Assembly: GCF_009737085.1 (NCBI RefSeq)
Contig: NZ_WOVL01000003.1
Span: forward strand, 1-64,000
DNA: 64,000 bases
Source of the DNA: Paenibacillus sp. NEAU-GSW1
Lineage (GTDB): Bacteria; Bacillota; Bacilli; Paenibacillales; Paenibacillaceae
Reading direction: 5' to 3'
Positions 45,789-54,324 of this stretch are shown in pieces. The notes beneath the pieces were generated by a model. The model had not been told where the DNA came from. It ran no database searches and saw only the letters and a list, made by a program, of their open reading frames with translations. The position numbers and the translations under genes were made by a program. The stretch's first letter is position 1; the number at the start of each line of letters is the position of its first letter.

Positions 45789-46844
45789 CTACGATTTCGA
45801 ACTGTTTTTAATTAACCGGCTGATGTTTTGCTCTTTCTGCTCAATAAAACGGTGCATATAATCATTGCCGTTCCGCCGGTTAAACGCTTCCGCCAGCGTT
45901 CCGATCTCCTCATCCAGCCACGCCATCGTCACCCGCTCGGATTCGGCCAGCTTCTTGCGCCGCTTCGTTGCCGACCACTGCTGCAGAAACAACCGGACCG
46001 AGAGCAAATACTGAAACCGATCCCACGGCATTTTGCTTTCCAGGCCGAGCCGGATGGTGCGCTCGTACAGCTTGACCGCCTTCGCCATATCCGTCACCGT
46101 GAAAAACTCCATGAACACGCCATACTCCGCCAAATAGGACGGCCCTTCGATCGAGCGATACGCCTTCTTGGCGATTTCAACCGCCTGGTCATATTCGCCG
46201 AGCTTAAGCAGCGGCACAATCATATTGCTGTACGTATTCTGGGGAATGGACCGGCAGCTCAGCTTCCCTTCGAGTATCGGCTTTATCGTCTGCATGCCCC
46301 TCTTTAGATGATTGATTTGGAAGTAGTATTCGCCGAACAAATTTTGCTCGCATGCCCGGCAGTCGGACAGCTGATCCCGAGGCGTTTCCCTCCACTTCTT
46401 ATACATAGCGGCCGCTTCTTCCATATGGCCCTGCGACAGCATGAAGTTTACCTTCTGCTGATAGTACGCCCGCAGCGAGTAGCCGTACTGCACACATTTT
46501 TGCCGGAAATCTTCAAAAATACGCTCGATTTGCTCCAACTCAACCTGCGGCAGCCGCCAAATTTGATTCAATACCCATTTGTAGTGCCACATAATCATGT
46601 AGCTGGAGTATTCGCCCGGCCGTTGCTCGAACTTCGCCAGACACCAGGAGAAGGATATGAAAATGCGCTCGGGACAGCCGCATTCGAGCGCAGCCGAGGA
46701 ATAGTCCATCCGTGCATCATAAGCGTCGCTTTCCGTCATGTGCTGGTCCGCGATGCGGATCGCTTCCTCCATAACAGTCAGCTTCCGCTTGCCGTCAGGC
46801 ATCGACCATAGCTCGCGCCGCAAGCCATAAAAGCGGTTTTTCAT
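45789..46844 (-). CDS. Helical-repeat (TPR-like) protein coupled to Hsp90
   Basis: The protein has 351 residues from the ATG at 46844 after GGAGG; longer readings run into the Hsp90 gene in another frame. It is nearly all helix with TPR-like pairs, such as DARMDYSSAALECG, EAAAMYKKWRE, NTYSNMIVPLLKLGEYDQAVEIAKKAYRSI, and KAVKLYERTIRLGL. C-x2-C in DCRACEQN is notable. There is no signal peptide. Its start overlaps the Hsp90-like stop by four bases, so the two should be made together; a cochaperone or client role is inferred. Confidence 0.75.
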   Translation of the reverse strand: MKNRFYGLRRELWSMPDGKRKLTVMEEAIRIADQHMTESDAYDARMDYSSAALECGCPERIFISFSWCLAKFEQRPGEYSSYMIMWHYKWVLNQIWRLPQVELEQIERIFEDFRQKCVQYGYSLRAYYQQKVNFMLSQGHMEEAAAMYKKWRETPRDQLSDCRACEQNLFGEYYFQINHLKRGMQTIKPILEGKLSCRSIPQNTYSNMIVPLLKLGEYDQAVEIAKKAYRSIEGPSYLAEYGVFMEFFTVTDMAKAVKLYERTIRLGLESKMPWDRFQYLLSVRLFLQQWSATKRRKKLAESERVTMAWLDEEIGTLAEAFNRRNGNDYMHRFIEQKEQNISRLIKNSSKS

Positions 46845-48625
46845 CGCTCGCCTCCGATTGCCTGATTCAAGCCCATATTCATAAACTGAAGCAGCGATTC
46901 GTTCATCAGCCGCAGCTCCTCCGCGTTCATTGTATGGTTGCCCATTAGAAGAGCTTGCGTATAGAGCAGCTCGATGCACGTCTGCTGAATATTTTCGTCT
47001 TTGGAAGCAGCCGCTTTCCGCACGATTGGATTGTTGTAATTGAAACACAGCTGCGCGAAGGGCTCTTCGTAGAGCTCCTTGCGGATCACATGCACGATTT
47101 CCGCGAACAGCCCGTTTGCTTCCCGTTCGCTGTCATCGGCGAGCTTAATGAAATTGACTTCATCGTTTGTCGTATACAATACCGGGATATCGGCCGGCTC
47201 AAACCATCTCACCAGACTCCGGCACTGAAACCGTTCCAGCAATTCGTTGGCATACGCAAGAAACGGCTCGATGGACTGCCGCTCTTCCCCGCCAAGCCGC
47301 TCGAACCGGCTCGAAAATTCTAAAATATCAAGAACAGCAACGCTCGCCTCTTCCTCAACGCTCGGCAGCTGGCGGATCAGCTCGAAATCGTGGACATAGC
47401 CGCCGTTGACGACCATTAGTCCTTGCGATCTTGCGACGCGGGCGATTTGCCGGAATTCATCAAGCGTCGTTGTCACGAGCAGGGAAGGATGGCTTGCGAT
47501 AATATCGGACATCGCCATATCGCCGTATGACGTTTCAAAGCTTAAGTGGCGGATAATGAGCTCATACAGCTCGCTATCCTCGACTGCCATCGCTTTCAGC
47601 GAAGCGTAGTGAACGACAATAATCCGCTTGAACAGCTCCGGGTTGCGTCCCGACAGGTCGATTAAATACCGTTTAATACAATCTCCAAGCTCGTCTCTCA
47701 CTGCAAAAAAGAGCTCATTCTCCTGGACCGCTTCACGCGAGGCTGTCGGCCGCAAGCTGTTCGTGTTCAGAATGCCGTTAACGAAAAACGCCCATGGAGG
47801 CAAAATATTCGGCATTTTGTCCGAAAGCAGCATATTTTTCAAATAGACGTGATGCCGCTTTTCATCCTGCAAGCTGACGGCATAAGGGAGAATATAAGCG
47901 ACCCCTTCAACGCCGCCAATCGTCGAATGAAGCGGAATGACGTCCATCGGCTTATGAAACGATTCCCGCTCGATATATGCAATTGCTTCATCCCGATCCA
48001 TTTTCCACGGCGCTTCTGTCTCGTTAATGCGTTCTTCGTCCTTGCCTACCGTTAAGTAAATCGGGATCGGCAGAAACTGCCCATAATGTCTAAGCAGCTC
48101 GTTCACCCGATACGAATCGAAATATTCCTCATATTCCAGCTTCGCTTTCAAGTAAACGGTCGTCCCGATCGGCGCCTGCTTCTTCATCTTCTTGATCACG
48201 TAGGTGCCGTCCGGCTTGCCGCGCCATTCCAAGGAATCGCCGTCCGCTGCCGATCGGGTGACCAGCACGATTTCGTCGCTTACAACAAAACAAGCGAGCA
48301 AGCCTACGCCAAATTGGCCGATGTAATCATCGGACATATCCAAATCGCTCTTCTTCGTCGTGCTTCCGATGCGGGCCAAAAACTGTTCAATTTCCTGCTC
48401 CGTCAGCCCGGAGCCGTTATCTTGAAAAGCAATCGTGTTGGAGGCTGTGAACAGCTCCACCGACACTTTCTCCTCGAATTGGTGGCCTAGCCTCTTGCGA
48501 GCGGTAATGGCATCCACTCCGTTCTGAAGCAGCTCCCGGATAAAGACGCCGGGGTCGGAGTACAAATGATTCGAAAGCAGGTCGATAATCCCGTTCAAAT
48601 TCACTTGAAAATTTATATTTTCCAT
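46841..48625 (-). CDS. Divergent Hsp90 family protein (HtpG-like)
   Basis: The protein has 594 residues, slightly shorter than HtpG. The GHKL ATP site is present: ELLQNGVDA (31-39, with Glu31 and Asn35), DNGSGL (69-74), and GQFGVGLLACFVV (103-115). The middle domain has the Hsp90 pattern (AFFVNGILNTNSLRPTASREAVQENE). The C-terminal dimerisation domain is short and ends with NEESLLQFMNMGLNQAIG-like sequence, without MEEVD. Substitutions such as NGVDA for NASDA and GLLACF for GFYSAF mark it as a paralogue, not the housekeeping HtpG. It is coupled to the TPR-like gene. Confidence 0.88.
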   Translation of the reverse strand: MENINFQVNLNGIIDLLSNHLYSDPGVFIRELLQNGVDAITARKRLGHQFEEKVSVELFTASNTIAFQDNGSGLTEQEIEQFLARIGSTTKKSDLDMSDDYIGQFGVGLLACFVVSDEIVLVTRSAADGDSLEWRGKPDGTYVIKKMKKQAPIGTTVYLKAKLEYEEYFDSYRVNELLRHYGQFLPIPIYLTVGKDEERINETEAPWKMDRDEAIAYIERESFHKPMDVIPLHSTIGGVEGVAYILPYAVSLQDEKRHHVYLKNMLLSDKMPNILPPWAFFVNGILNTNSLRPTASREAVQENELFFAVRDELGDCIKRYLIDLSGRNPELFKRIIVVHYASLKAMAVEDSELYELIIRHLSFETSYGDMAMSDIIASHPSLLVTTTLDEFRQIARVARSQGLMVVNGGYVHDFELIRQLPSVEEEASVAVLDILEFSSRFERLGGEERQSIEPFLAYANELLERFQCRSLVRWFEPADIPVLYTTNDEVNFIKLADDSEREANGLFAEIVHVIRKELYEEPFAQLCFNYNNPIVRKAAASKDENIQQTCIELLYTQALLMGNHTMNAEELRLMNESLLQFMNMGLNQAIGGER

Positions 48626-48736
48626 ATTATACCTCTATATTCGTTATGAATGACAGACGCAATAATCATTCGAGCAGAAGCGCGCATTTCCTTTTTAAAA
48701 AAAATATTAATTTCTCAATCATTATGCTTTGCGCCG

Positions 48737-49513
48737 TTAGCTTTGACCACGGTAATATTCCGGAGTTACGCCGGTAAATTTCATAAAGGTCCGATAAAAT
48801 TGGCTCGGGCTGGAAAAACCCATGCTGTAGCTGATTTCCGTGACCGTCGACGAGCCGCGGCGAAGCTGCGCTTTCGCTTCCTCTACGCGAAGATGCAGCA
48901 CATATTGATAGGGCGTCATCCCCGTCGCAAGCTTGAACGAGCGGATAAAATGATATCGGCTCTGCAGCGCGATCGCCGATAGCGTATCGATGTCCAGCTG
49001 CTCGGCATAGCGCGCATGAATGTAGTCCAGCACGCGCAGCACATTTCTGTCGGCTGCTGCCTTCGCCGGCTTTCCTTCAGTCCCTCCGCCCCTCAGTATC
49101 TGCTGCAAATCATGCAGCGCCATCGCTTGCGTCTCTTCCACAGCCAGCCGATCGGCAGGCTCCACTGTCAGCATCTGTCCAGCCCAGCGCTGGAAGTACG
49201 AGAGCATCGCGCCTGGTTCTAAATGCTGGCGAGCCGCAGGGTCGGTTATGCCCGCACCTCCGCTGCCATGGTTCACGCGTATAACGATCAAACTCGCATC
49301 GTCGCTAGTATGAAAATAGTGCCGGTCTGACGGATTCAGCACTAGCCCGTCTCCCGCTCCCAATGTCATATCCCGATTCTCATAGTTGAAATAGCAAGTG
49401 CCTTTAACCGGAACTGTAATTTGATATTGGTCGTCATGGGCATGGGGTATATTTTGAAATTGATTATCGATTTTGTGAAGCTCTAATTGCGGTAAAGCCA
49501 CTTTCATCAGCAT
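48737..49513 (-). CDS. AraC family transcriptional regulator
   Basis: The protein has 258 residues. The N-terminal cupin domain is IPHAHDDQYQITVPVKGTCYFNYE. The C-terminal double HTH has LDYIHARYAEQLDIDTLSAIALQSRYHFIRSFKLATGMTPYQYVLHLRVEEAK and TEISYSMGFSSPSQFYRTFMKFTGVTPEYYR. ATGs at 49513 and 49507 are possible starts. It is divergent from an MFS efflux-type gene with a 12-bp inverted repeat between, so it probably controls that transporter. Confidence 0.9.
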   Translation of the reverse strand: MLMKVALPQLELHKIDNQFQNIPHAHDDQYQITVPVKGTCYFNYENRDMTLGAGDGLVLNPSDRHYFHTSDDASLIVIRVNHGSGGAGITDPAARQHLEPGAMLSYFQRWAGQMLTVEPADRLAVEETQAMALHDLQQILRGGGTEGKPAKAAADRNVLRVLDYIHARYAEQLDIDTLSAIALQSRYHFIRSFKLATGMTPYQYVLHLRVEEAKAQLRRGSSTVTEISYSMGFSSPSQFYRTFMKFTGVTPEYYRGQS

Positions 49514-49539
49514 CTGCCATCACCCTGCCGCCATTATAG

Positions 49540-49572
49540 CAAAAATTGCTTCGATGGAGAGCAATTTTCGCG
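49540..49572. promoter_or_regulatory. Inverted repeat between the araC-type gene and the MFS gene
   Basis: GCAAAAATTGCT and AGCAATTTTCGC are reverse complements with one mismatch, 9 bp apart. The position between divergent genes makes it a candidate operator. Confidence 0.45.
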
Positions 49573-49642
49573 TCGCGCTCCAGCCATTTTTGCATGTACG
49601 ATGGATAAATCATTTATCGAACGCGAAAGGATGTCGAGAGCT

Positions 49643-50917
49643 ATGTCCCAGTCAAATATTCACACGGAACCGCGTGTTGCCGCAGCCGATTCGACAGCAA
49701 GGACCAGCCGGACTGCGATGACCGTCCTGCTAAGCGTCAGCGCAGCCCATCTGCTGAACGATGCGATGCAGTCCGCTGTGCCAGCCGTGTTTCCTGTTTT
49801 CCAGCAGGAGATGCACCTAAGCTTTTTCCAAATCGGCTGGATCGCATTTACCTTGAACATTACCGCATCCATTCTTCAGCCGCTCATCGGCCTGTATACC
49901 GACCGGCGGCCGCTGCCCGCGCTGCTTCCGCTCGGCATGGTCTTTTCCTTGCTCGGCATGGTCGGGCTCGCGCTGGCGCCATCGTTCGCCGTTTTGCTGC
50001 TGTCAGCGGCTTTGATCGGGATCGGCTCCTCTGTGCTTCACCCGGAGTCGTCGCGCGTCGCGCATCTGGCGGCAAGCAAGCGCAGCACCGAAGGAAAAAA
50101 ACGGGGAGGCAAAGGCTTTGCGCAATCCGTCTTTCAGGTTGGCGGCAATATGGGGCAGGCGTTGGCGCCGCTTATGGTTGCCTTCATCATCAATCCCGGA
50201 GGGCGATACGGTTTTCTCTGGTTTACTTTGCTTGCTGCCGCAGGCATTGCGATCCAATACAAGGTTAGCAAATGGTACCGGGAGCATCAGCGGGCGAAGG
50301 ACGCTGTGAACAAAAGCGCGGCAAGGGCCGGCGGCGGGACGCCTTTCAGCAAATCTTTTATCGCCATTACGCTAGCCATTCTCATTCTGATGCTGTTTTC
50401 CAAGTTTGCCTATTTGTCGAGCATGGGCGGCTATTATGCTTTTTACTATATGGACACGTACCATCTCCCGCTGGAGCGCGCGCAGCTGGCCATATTCGCG
50501 CTTCAATTTGCCGGAATGATCGGCACGTTCTTCGGAGGGCCGCTCGCCGACCGGTTCGGACGGCAAAAAATCATTTGGTTCTCGATTCTCGGTACGGCGC
50601 CTTTCTCGATGCTGCTGCCGTATGCCGGGCCTGTCGGCTCCATACTGCTGTGCATCGCCATCGGCCTCGTTCTCATGTCGGGCTTCTCCGTCATTATCGT
50701 CTATGCGCAAGAGCTGCTCCCCGGCCATGTCGGCACGATCGCGGGACTTTTCTTCGGTTTGTCTTTCGGCCTTGGCGGGTTAAGCTCGGTTCTTCTAGGC
50801 TGGCTGATGGATTCGCACGGCGTCGATTATATGGTCAAAATATGCGCCTACTTGCCGCTGCTTGGCCTGTTCGCCCTCCTGCTGCCGAAAGATTCGAAAA
50901 TAATGGCGAGGACGTAG
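49643..50917 (+). CDS. MFS transporter, fosmidomycin-resistance (Fsr) type
   Basis: The protein has 424 residues from the ATG at 49643 (AAAGGA 11 bases upstream); an ATG at 49601 has no site. Twelve helices are seen. AHLLNDAMQSAVPAVFPVFQQEMHLSFFQIGWIAFTLNITASILQPLIGLYTDRRP is typical of Fsr efflux pumps, as are GIGSSVLHPESSRVAHLA and GGPLADRFGRQKIIW. Family members export fosmidomycin or other small toxic compounds by proton antiport. It is divergent from an AraC regulator. Confidence 0.9.
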   Translation: MSQSNIHTEPRVAAADSTARTSRTAMTVLLSVSAAHLLNDAMQSAVPAVFPVFQQEMHLSFFQIGWIAFTLNITASILQPLIGLYTDRRPLPALLPLGMVFSLLGMVGLALAPSFAVLLLSAALIGIGSSVLHPESSRVAHLAASKRSTEGKKRGGKGFAQSVFQVGGNMGQALAPLMVAFIINPGGRYGFLWFTLLAAAGIAIQYKVSKWYREHQRAKDAVNKSAARAGGGTPFSKSFIAITLAILILMLFSKFAYLSSMGGYYAFYYMDTYHLPLERAQLAIFALQFAGMIGTFFGGPLADRFGRQKIIWFSILGTAPFSMLLPYAGPVGSILLCIAIGLVLMSGFSVIIVYAQELLPGHVGTIAGLFFGLSFGLGGLSSVLLGWLMDSHGVDYMVKICAYLPLLGLFALLLPKDSKIMART

Positions 50918-50995
50918 ACTGCCTCTTTTCACATTTGCTTGAAGTGCATCTCTATGCTACACTGTACGTAATTTCCAATGGACGGAGGGTTACGT

Positions 50996-51034
50996 GTGAT
51001 AGATTTTATCCGAGTTCGTACTTTGCGCGGCTAA
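50996..51034 (+). CDS. 12-codon leader peptide upstream of hflX
   Basis: GTG at 50996 has GGAGG seven bases upstream and reads MIDFIRVRTLRG, then TAA. It contains Arg-Val-Arg, the basic-x-basic pattern known from macrolide-dependent arrest peptides such as ErmDL. The start lies in the first long leader helix, so ribosome stalling would change the fold of the leader. Confidence 0.6.
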   Translation: MIDFIRVRTLRG

Positions 51035-51293
51035 TTTGCCACTAATAGCGACAAAGCTCTGCCTGTGCGCAGAGGACTCAGGATTAGTCTGTCATTTCCG
51101 CACGTAACCCATAGCGACAGCTTAGCATAAGGCATCCGCCTCGGCTCTCGGCTTGTTCAAGCACCGGATATCCGCACATAGCTTTAAGGTGCGGCTTGAA
51201 TTGCCTTTATGTTCAAGAGCTGTTGCTTTGGCTATTATCGCGTTACGGCGGCACGGACTCGTTTGCTGACAGCCTCTCGCCAAACTGTGAACG

Positions 51294-51322
51294 AACACAG
51301 GCAGACACGCCTGTGTTTTTTT
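51294..51322 (+). terminator. Attenuator terminator directly upstream of hflX
   Basis: AACACAGGC pairs with GCCTGTGTT over a 6-base loop, followed by seven T, only about 18 bases before the hflX ribosome site. The gene before it ends nearly 380 bp upstream, so this fits leader control rather than ending of that gene. Confidence 0.88.
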
Positions 51323-51352
51323 GTTATTTTTCACCTTGGAGGATGATCTACT

Positions 51353-52642
51353 ATGATGGAAAACCAAACCCTGCTGCAGCAGCAGCAAAAAGCAATTATC
51401 GTTGGCGTGCAGCTTCAGCTGCAGACCGATTTCGCATATTCGATGCAGGAGCTCCGCAACCTGGCGGACGCCTGCTTCATTGAGGTTGTCGGCGAGCTGA
51501 GCCAGAAGGCCAGCCGCGTCAATCCATCCCACTATATCGGTACGGGCAAAATTGAAGAGCTGAAAGCTTTGCATGCCGAGCTGGAGGCGGACGTCGTTAT
51601 TTTCAACGACGAGCTATCGCCTTCGCAAATCCGCAACCTGGAAGCCGATCTCGAATGTACCGTCATTGACCGAACGATACTCATACTCGATATTTTTGCG
51701 GAACGGGCGAAAACGCGGGAAGCCCAACTGCAAGTCGAAGTCGCTCGGCTTCAATACATGCTGCCGCGGCTTGTCGGGCTTCGCGCATCGCTCGGCAGGC
51801 AGGGCGGCGGCTCGGGCGTCAAAAATAAAGGCGCCGGCGAGACCAAGCTCGAGCTCGACCGCCGCCGCATTGAGGAGCGGATTACGGCGCTGCATGCCGA
51901 GCTGGAGAAGCTCGTGGCGCGCCGCCAAATTCAGCGCAAGCAGCGGAAGAAAAACGAGGTGCCGGTCGTCTGTCTCGTCGGCTATACGAATACGGGCAAA
52001 TCGAGCCTTATGAACGCGCTGATCGACAAGTTCCATCCGGAAAGCGAAAAACGGGTTTTCGCTCAGGATATGCTGTTCGCGACGCTGGAAACGTCTGTTC
52101 GAAGCATCGATCTGCCGGATAAGAAAAGCTTTCTGCTTACCGATACGGTCGGCTTCGTCAGCCAGCTCCCGCATCATCTGATCAAAGCGTTCCGTTCGAC
52201 GCTGGAGGAAGTGACCGAAGCCGATCTGCTCGTCCATGTCGTCGACTACTCGCATGCTGACTACAGCCAATTGGTCGCCGTTACGAACGAGACGCTGAAG
52301 GATCTCGGCGCGCTTGAGCTCCCGACGATTTTCGCCTACAACAAGTGCGACTTGACCAATCATCCGTATCCGCAAATTGTGGACGGCACCGTGTACATGT
52401 CCGCCCAGGAGAGCGCCGGTCTCGACGAGCTGATTGCTGTGATCCGCAGCCATGTGTTCAACGACTATGTGCAATGCGAGCTGCTCGTCCCGTTCAGCCA
52501 AGGCCGGCTCGTCGCATACTTTAACGAGAATGCCCATGTGCAGGAAACGAGCTATGAGGAAACAGGCACTCGCCTGCGAATGGAGTGCCGCACAAGCGAC
52601 CTCGAACGCTATCGGAACGATGTGACGGTGCTGCAGGGCTAA
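51353..52642 (+). CDS. hflX: GTPase HflX
   Basis: The protein has 429 residues. HflX splits stalled or antibiotic-bound 70S ribosomes. The N-terminal domain has NPSHYIGTGKIEEL and FNDELSPSQIRNLE, then RTILILDIFAERAKTREAQLQVEVARLQYMLPRL and the GAGETKLELDRRRI linker. The G domain starts GYTNTGKSS (210-218), with DTVGFVSQLPHHLI and NKCD. A C-terminal CTD with YFNENAHVQETSYEETGTRL follows. In Listeria and Mycobacterium related proteins give macrolide-lincosamide tolerance. The leader upstream suggests drug-inducible expression here too. Confidence 0.95.
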   Translation: MMENQTLLQQQQKAIIVGVQLQLQTDFAYSMQELRNLADACFIEVVGELSQKASRVNPSHYIGTGKIEELKALHAELEADVVIFNDELSPSQIRNLEADLECTVIDRTILILDIFAERAKTREAQLQVEVARLQYMLPRLVGLRASLGRQGGGSGVKNKGAGETKLELDRRRIEERITALHAELEKLVARRQIQRKQRKKNEVPVVCLVGYTNTGKSSLMNALIDKFHPESEKRVFAQDMLFATLETSVRSIDLPDKKSFLLTDTVGFVSQLPHHLIKAFRSTLEEVTEADLLVHVVDYSHADYSQLVAVTNETLKDLGALELPTIFAYNKCDLTNHPYPQIVDGTVYMSAQESAGLDELIAVIRSHVFNDYVQCELLVPFSQGRLVAYFNENAHVQETSYEETGTRLRMECRTSDLERYRNDVTVLQG

Positions 52643-52688
52643 CTCGAGCGGCCTTTCGCCGCTTGAGTGAACGCTCTAACGGAACGCT

Positions 52689-52889
52689 CTAACGGACTTT
52701 CGTTCCGTTAGAACGACATAGCTGCCGCTCGGCGTTGATCCTAACGGCCTTTGGGGCCGTTAGGATTTCAAAACAGCGTACTATTTCGCCTTTTCTCTGA
52801 TTGATGGACATTGTAACGGAATCAGTTTCCGTTACAGCGATTCGGTTTCCTCCTGGCGATAATTCTAACAGACTCTGGTTCCGTTAGAA
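52689..52889. repeat. Four palindromes in two pairs, 52 bp apart in each pair
   Basis: This 300-bp gap holds no gene. CTAACGGA/TTCCGTTAG (centre about 52700), TCCTAACGGCC/GGCCGTTAGGA (52752), GTAACGGAA/TTCCGTTAC (52824) and TTCTAAC/GTTAGAA (52876) are present. Spacings are 52, 72 and 52 bp. None ends in a T-run. Confidence 0.75.
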
Positions 52890-52913
52890 CCGCCCTGTCG
52901 GCGAACAACAAAT

Positions 52914-52948
52914 AAAAAGCAGATGCGCACGCGGCGCATCTGCTTTTT
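52914..52948 (-). terminator. Terminator of the NAD-binding oxidoreductase gene
   Basis: AAAAAGCAGATGCGC pairs with GCGCATCTGCTTTTT over a 5-base loop. T-runs occur on both strands. It overlaps the stop codon of the gene. Confidence 0.9.
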
Positions 52949-53624
52949 ATTTTGCCGGTCCGCTGGAAGCGGCCAGCTTGCCGATATCGGGATTTTCGAG
53001 AATCGGATTATTGTAGCCGTATTGGACGGCATGAATCATCGCGACGCCGAGCTCTCTCATCGAGGTTACGATTCCCGGGAACAGGCGCCGGGTAACCGGA
53101 TACATCCAGCTTAGCGCGCTATAATAGCGATGCGTGTTTTTCAGCCCTTTGGTCGGATGGATGTACCCGGGGCGGAACATAAACGCGCTTCGGAACGGAA
53201 GGCGCAGCAGCTCGTTTTCCGTTTTCCCCTTCACTCTTGCCCACATGCTCCTGCCCTTCTCGCTGCTGTCCGTTCCGCTGCCCGATACATAGGTAAAGGT
53301 CAGATCCGGATTTAGCTCCGCTAACAGATGGGCGACATACAGCGTAAGATCATACGAAATGCGGGCATACTGCTGCTCGGTGAGCCCAATGGAGGTTACA
53401 CCTAAACAATAGAAGCAGGCATTGTAGCCTTTCAACTGATTGCAAACAGGCTCCAGATTAAAAAAATCGTCATGCACCACTTCAACCATTTTTGGATGTG
53501 CGATCCCGCTCGGACGCCGATTCAAGACAAGCACTTTCTCTACATCCGGATGCTGCAAGCATTCGTGCAGCACGCCTTCACCGACCATTCCCGTCACTCC
53601 GGTAATGATGACTTTAAGCTTCAA
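52947..53624 (-). CDS. NAD(P)-binding atypical SDR protein
   Basis: The protein has 225 residues. The Rossmann start KVIITGVTGMVGEGVLHECLQHPDVEKVLVLNRRP is followed by NACFYCLGVTSIG, FTYVSGSGTDSSEKGRSMWARVKGKTENEL, and FRPGYIHPTKGLKN. It resembles atypical SDRs such as HTATIP2-like and NmrA-like proteins, with a Tyr-less VKGKTE in place of YxxxK. A redox or NADPH-sensing role is possible; the substrate is unknown. It is a separate unit with its own terminator. Confidence 0.8.
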   Translation of the reverse strand: MKLKVIITGVTGMVGEGVLHECLQHPDVEKVLVLNRRPSGIAHPKMVEVVHDDFFNLEPVCNQLKGYNACFYCLGVTSIGLTEQQYARISYDLTLYVAHLLAELNPDLTFTYVSGSGTDSSEKGRSMWARVKGKTENELLRLPFRSAFMFRPGYIHPTKGLKNTHRYYSALSWMYPVTRRLFPGIVTSMRELGVAMIHAVQYGYNNPILENPDIGKLAASSGPAK

Positions 53625-53666
53625 TGCAAAACCCTCCTTGTTAATGGTAATGGCCTCCGGAGCCGC

Positions 53667-54293
53667 TCACTGCTTCGCGTAACGCAAGATCGCGATCGCC
53701 GCGCGCTCCCGCCGCTCGGCATCCTCGCTGCGCAGCGCTTCTTTGAGCACCGCGATCGCAGTCTGAACCGTTTCCGCGTCGACAAGCACTGCGGGAGCCG
53801 CAGCCTCGGCAGCTGCAGAAGCTCCCGAGAACCAGCGCTCCAGCGTGCTCTTGTCGACCGGACGGTCCAGCCAAGCGATGACCCGCTCCTCTCGCAAAAG
53901 CCGCACCAGTTCCGGCGCGGCCAAATCTTCCGCAGCAAGCGTCTTGAGCCAGGTGACGCCTCGCCGATGGCAGGTGCCGTCCTCCGGCGTATCCGCGCTC
54001 TCAACGTAATAATAGTCGCCGATATCGCCGACATGAACGATATCGCCGTCCACAACAAGCACGTAATCCCCATCCGACATGCCGTATACAAACAAGCTGA
54101 TTTCCTGAATCCGGTCCGCCAGCTCCTGCCCCTGCAAACCGTAAGCTTTCGCCAGCAACGACATCGTCTCGTCCGGCTGCTCCTGCTGCAAATCGCCAAT
54201 ACCGGGCCAACCGATGCAAATATAATGGTCTTCCAAAAACTGCTCCATTCGCCCTGCTCCCAGCAAATCTGCTTTGATTGCAAATAGTTGCAT
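53667..54293 (-). CDS. Hypothetical protein, 208 residues
   Basis: The N-terminal about 110 residues (LEDHYICIGWPGIGDLQQE; FVYGMSDGDYVLVVDGDIVHVGDIGDYYYVE) resemble the small beta-barrel that starts some Mrr/McrB-type proteins and EVE/PUA-like modules, where a GW-x-G-x-GDL stretch is common. The C-terminal half is Ala/Glu-rich helix (ETVQTAIAVLKEALRSEDAERRERAAIAILRYAKQ). No nuclease motif is seen. It lies upstream of the oxidoreductase and downstream of msrA on the same strand. The resemblance is weak. Confidence 0.55.
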   Translation of the reverse strand: MQLFAIKADLLGAGRMEQFLEDHYICIGWPGIGDLQQEQPDETMSLLAKAYGLQGQELADRIQEISLFVYGMSDGDYVLVVDGDIVHVGDIGDYYYVESADTPEDGTCHRRGVTWLKTLAAEDLAAPELVRLLREERVIAWLDRPVDKSTLERWFSGASAAAEAAAPAVLVDAETVQTAIAVLKEALRSEDAERRERAAIAILRYAKQ

Positions 54294-54324
54294 CGACTGC
54301 GCCCCCTTGTTCTTGTTCTACCGC

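Larger units (their letters stand above)
50984..51352 (+). promoter_or_regulatory. Long structured leader/attenuator of hflX
   Basis: A candidate promoter (TTGCTT, 17 bp, TACACT, about 50936-50964) precedes it. GGGTTACGTG (50987-50996) pairs perfectly with CACGTAACCC (51101-51110), and the helix extends through GATAGATT/AGTCTGTC and ATCCGAGT/ACTCAGGAT. Two hairpins lie inside, one being CTCTGC/GCAGAG. A second domain follows (51114-51230: AGCGACAGCTT with GAGCTGTTGCT, CCGCAC/GTGCGG inside). It ends in a terminator at 51294. GCCTGTG at 51061 repeats the 3' arm of that terminator and could pair with its 5' arm as an antiterminator. Confidence 0.75.

Noticed and set aside
50984-51230. 6S RNA or RNase P RNA gene
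   Set aside because: The long closing helix suggested it, but conserved landmarks of either RNA are missing, and the position before an hflX terminator with a short ORF fits a leader better.
53472-54287. 271-residue plus-strand ORF
   Set aside because: It lies antisense to two minus-strand genes with ribosome sites and has no recognisable domain.
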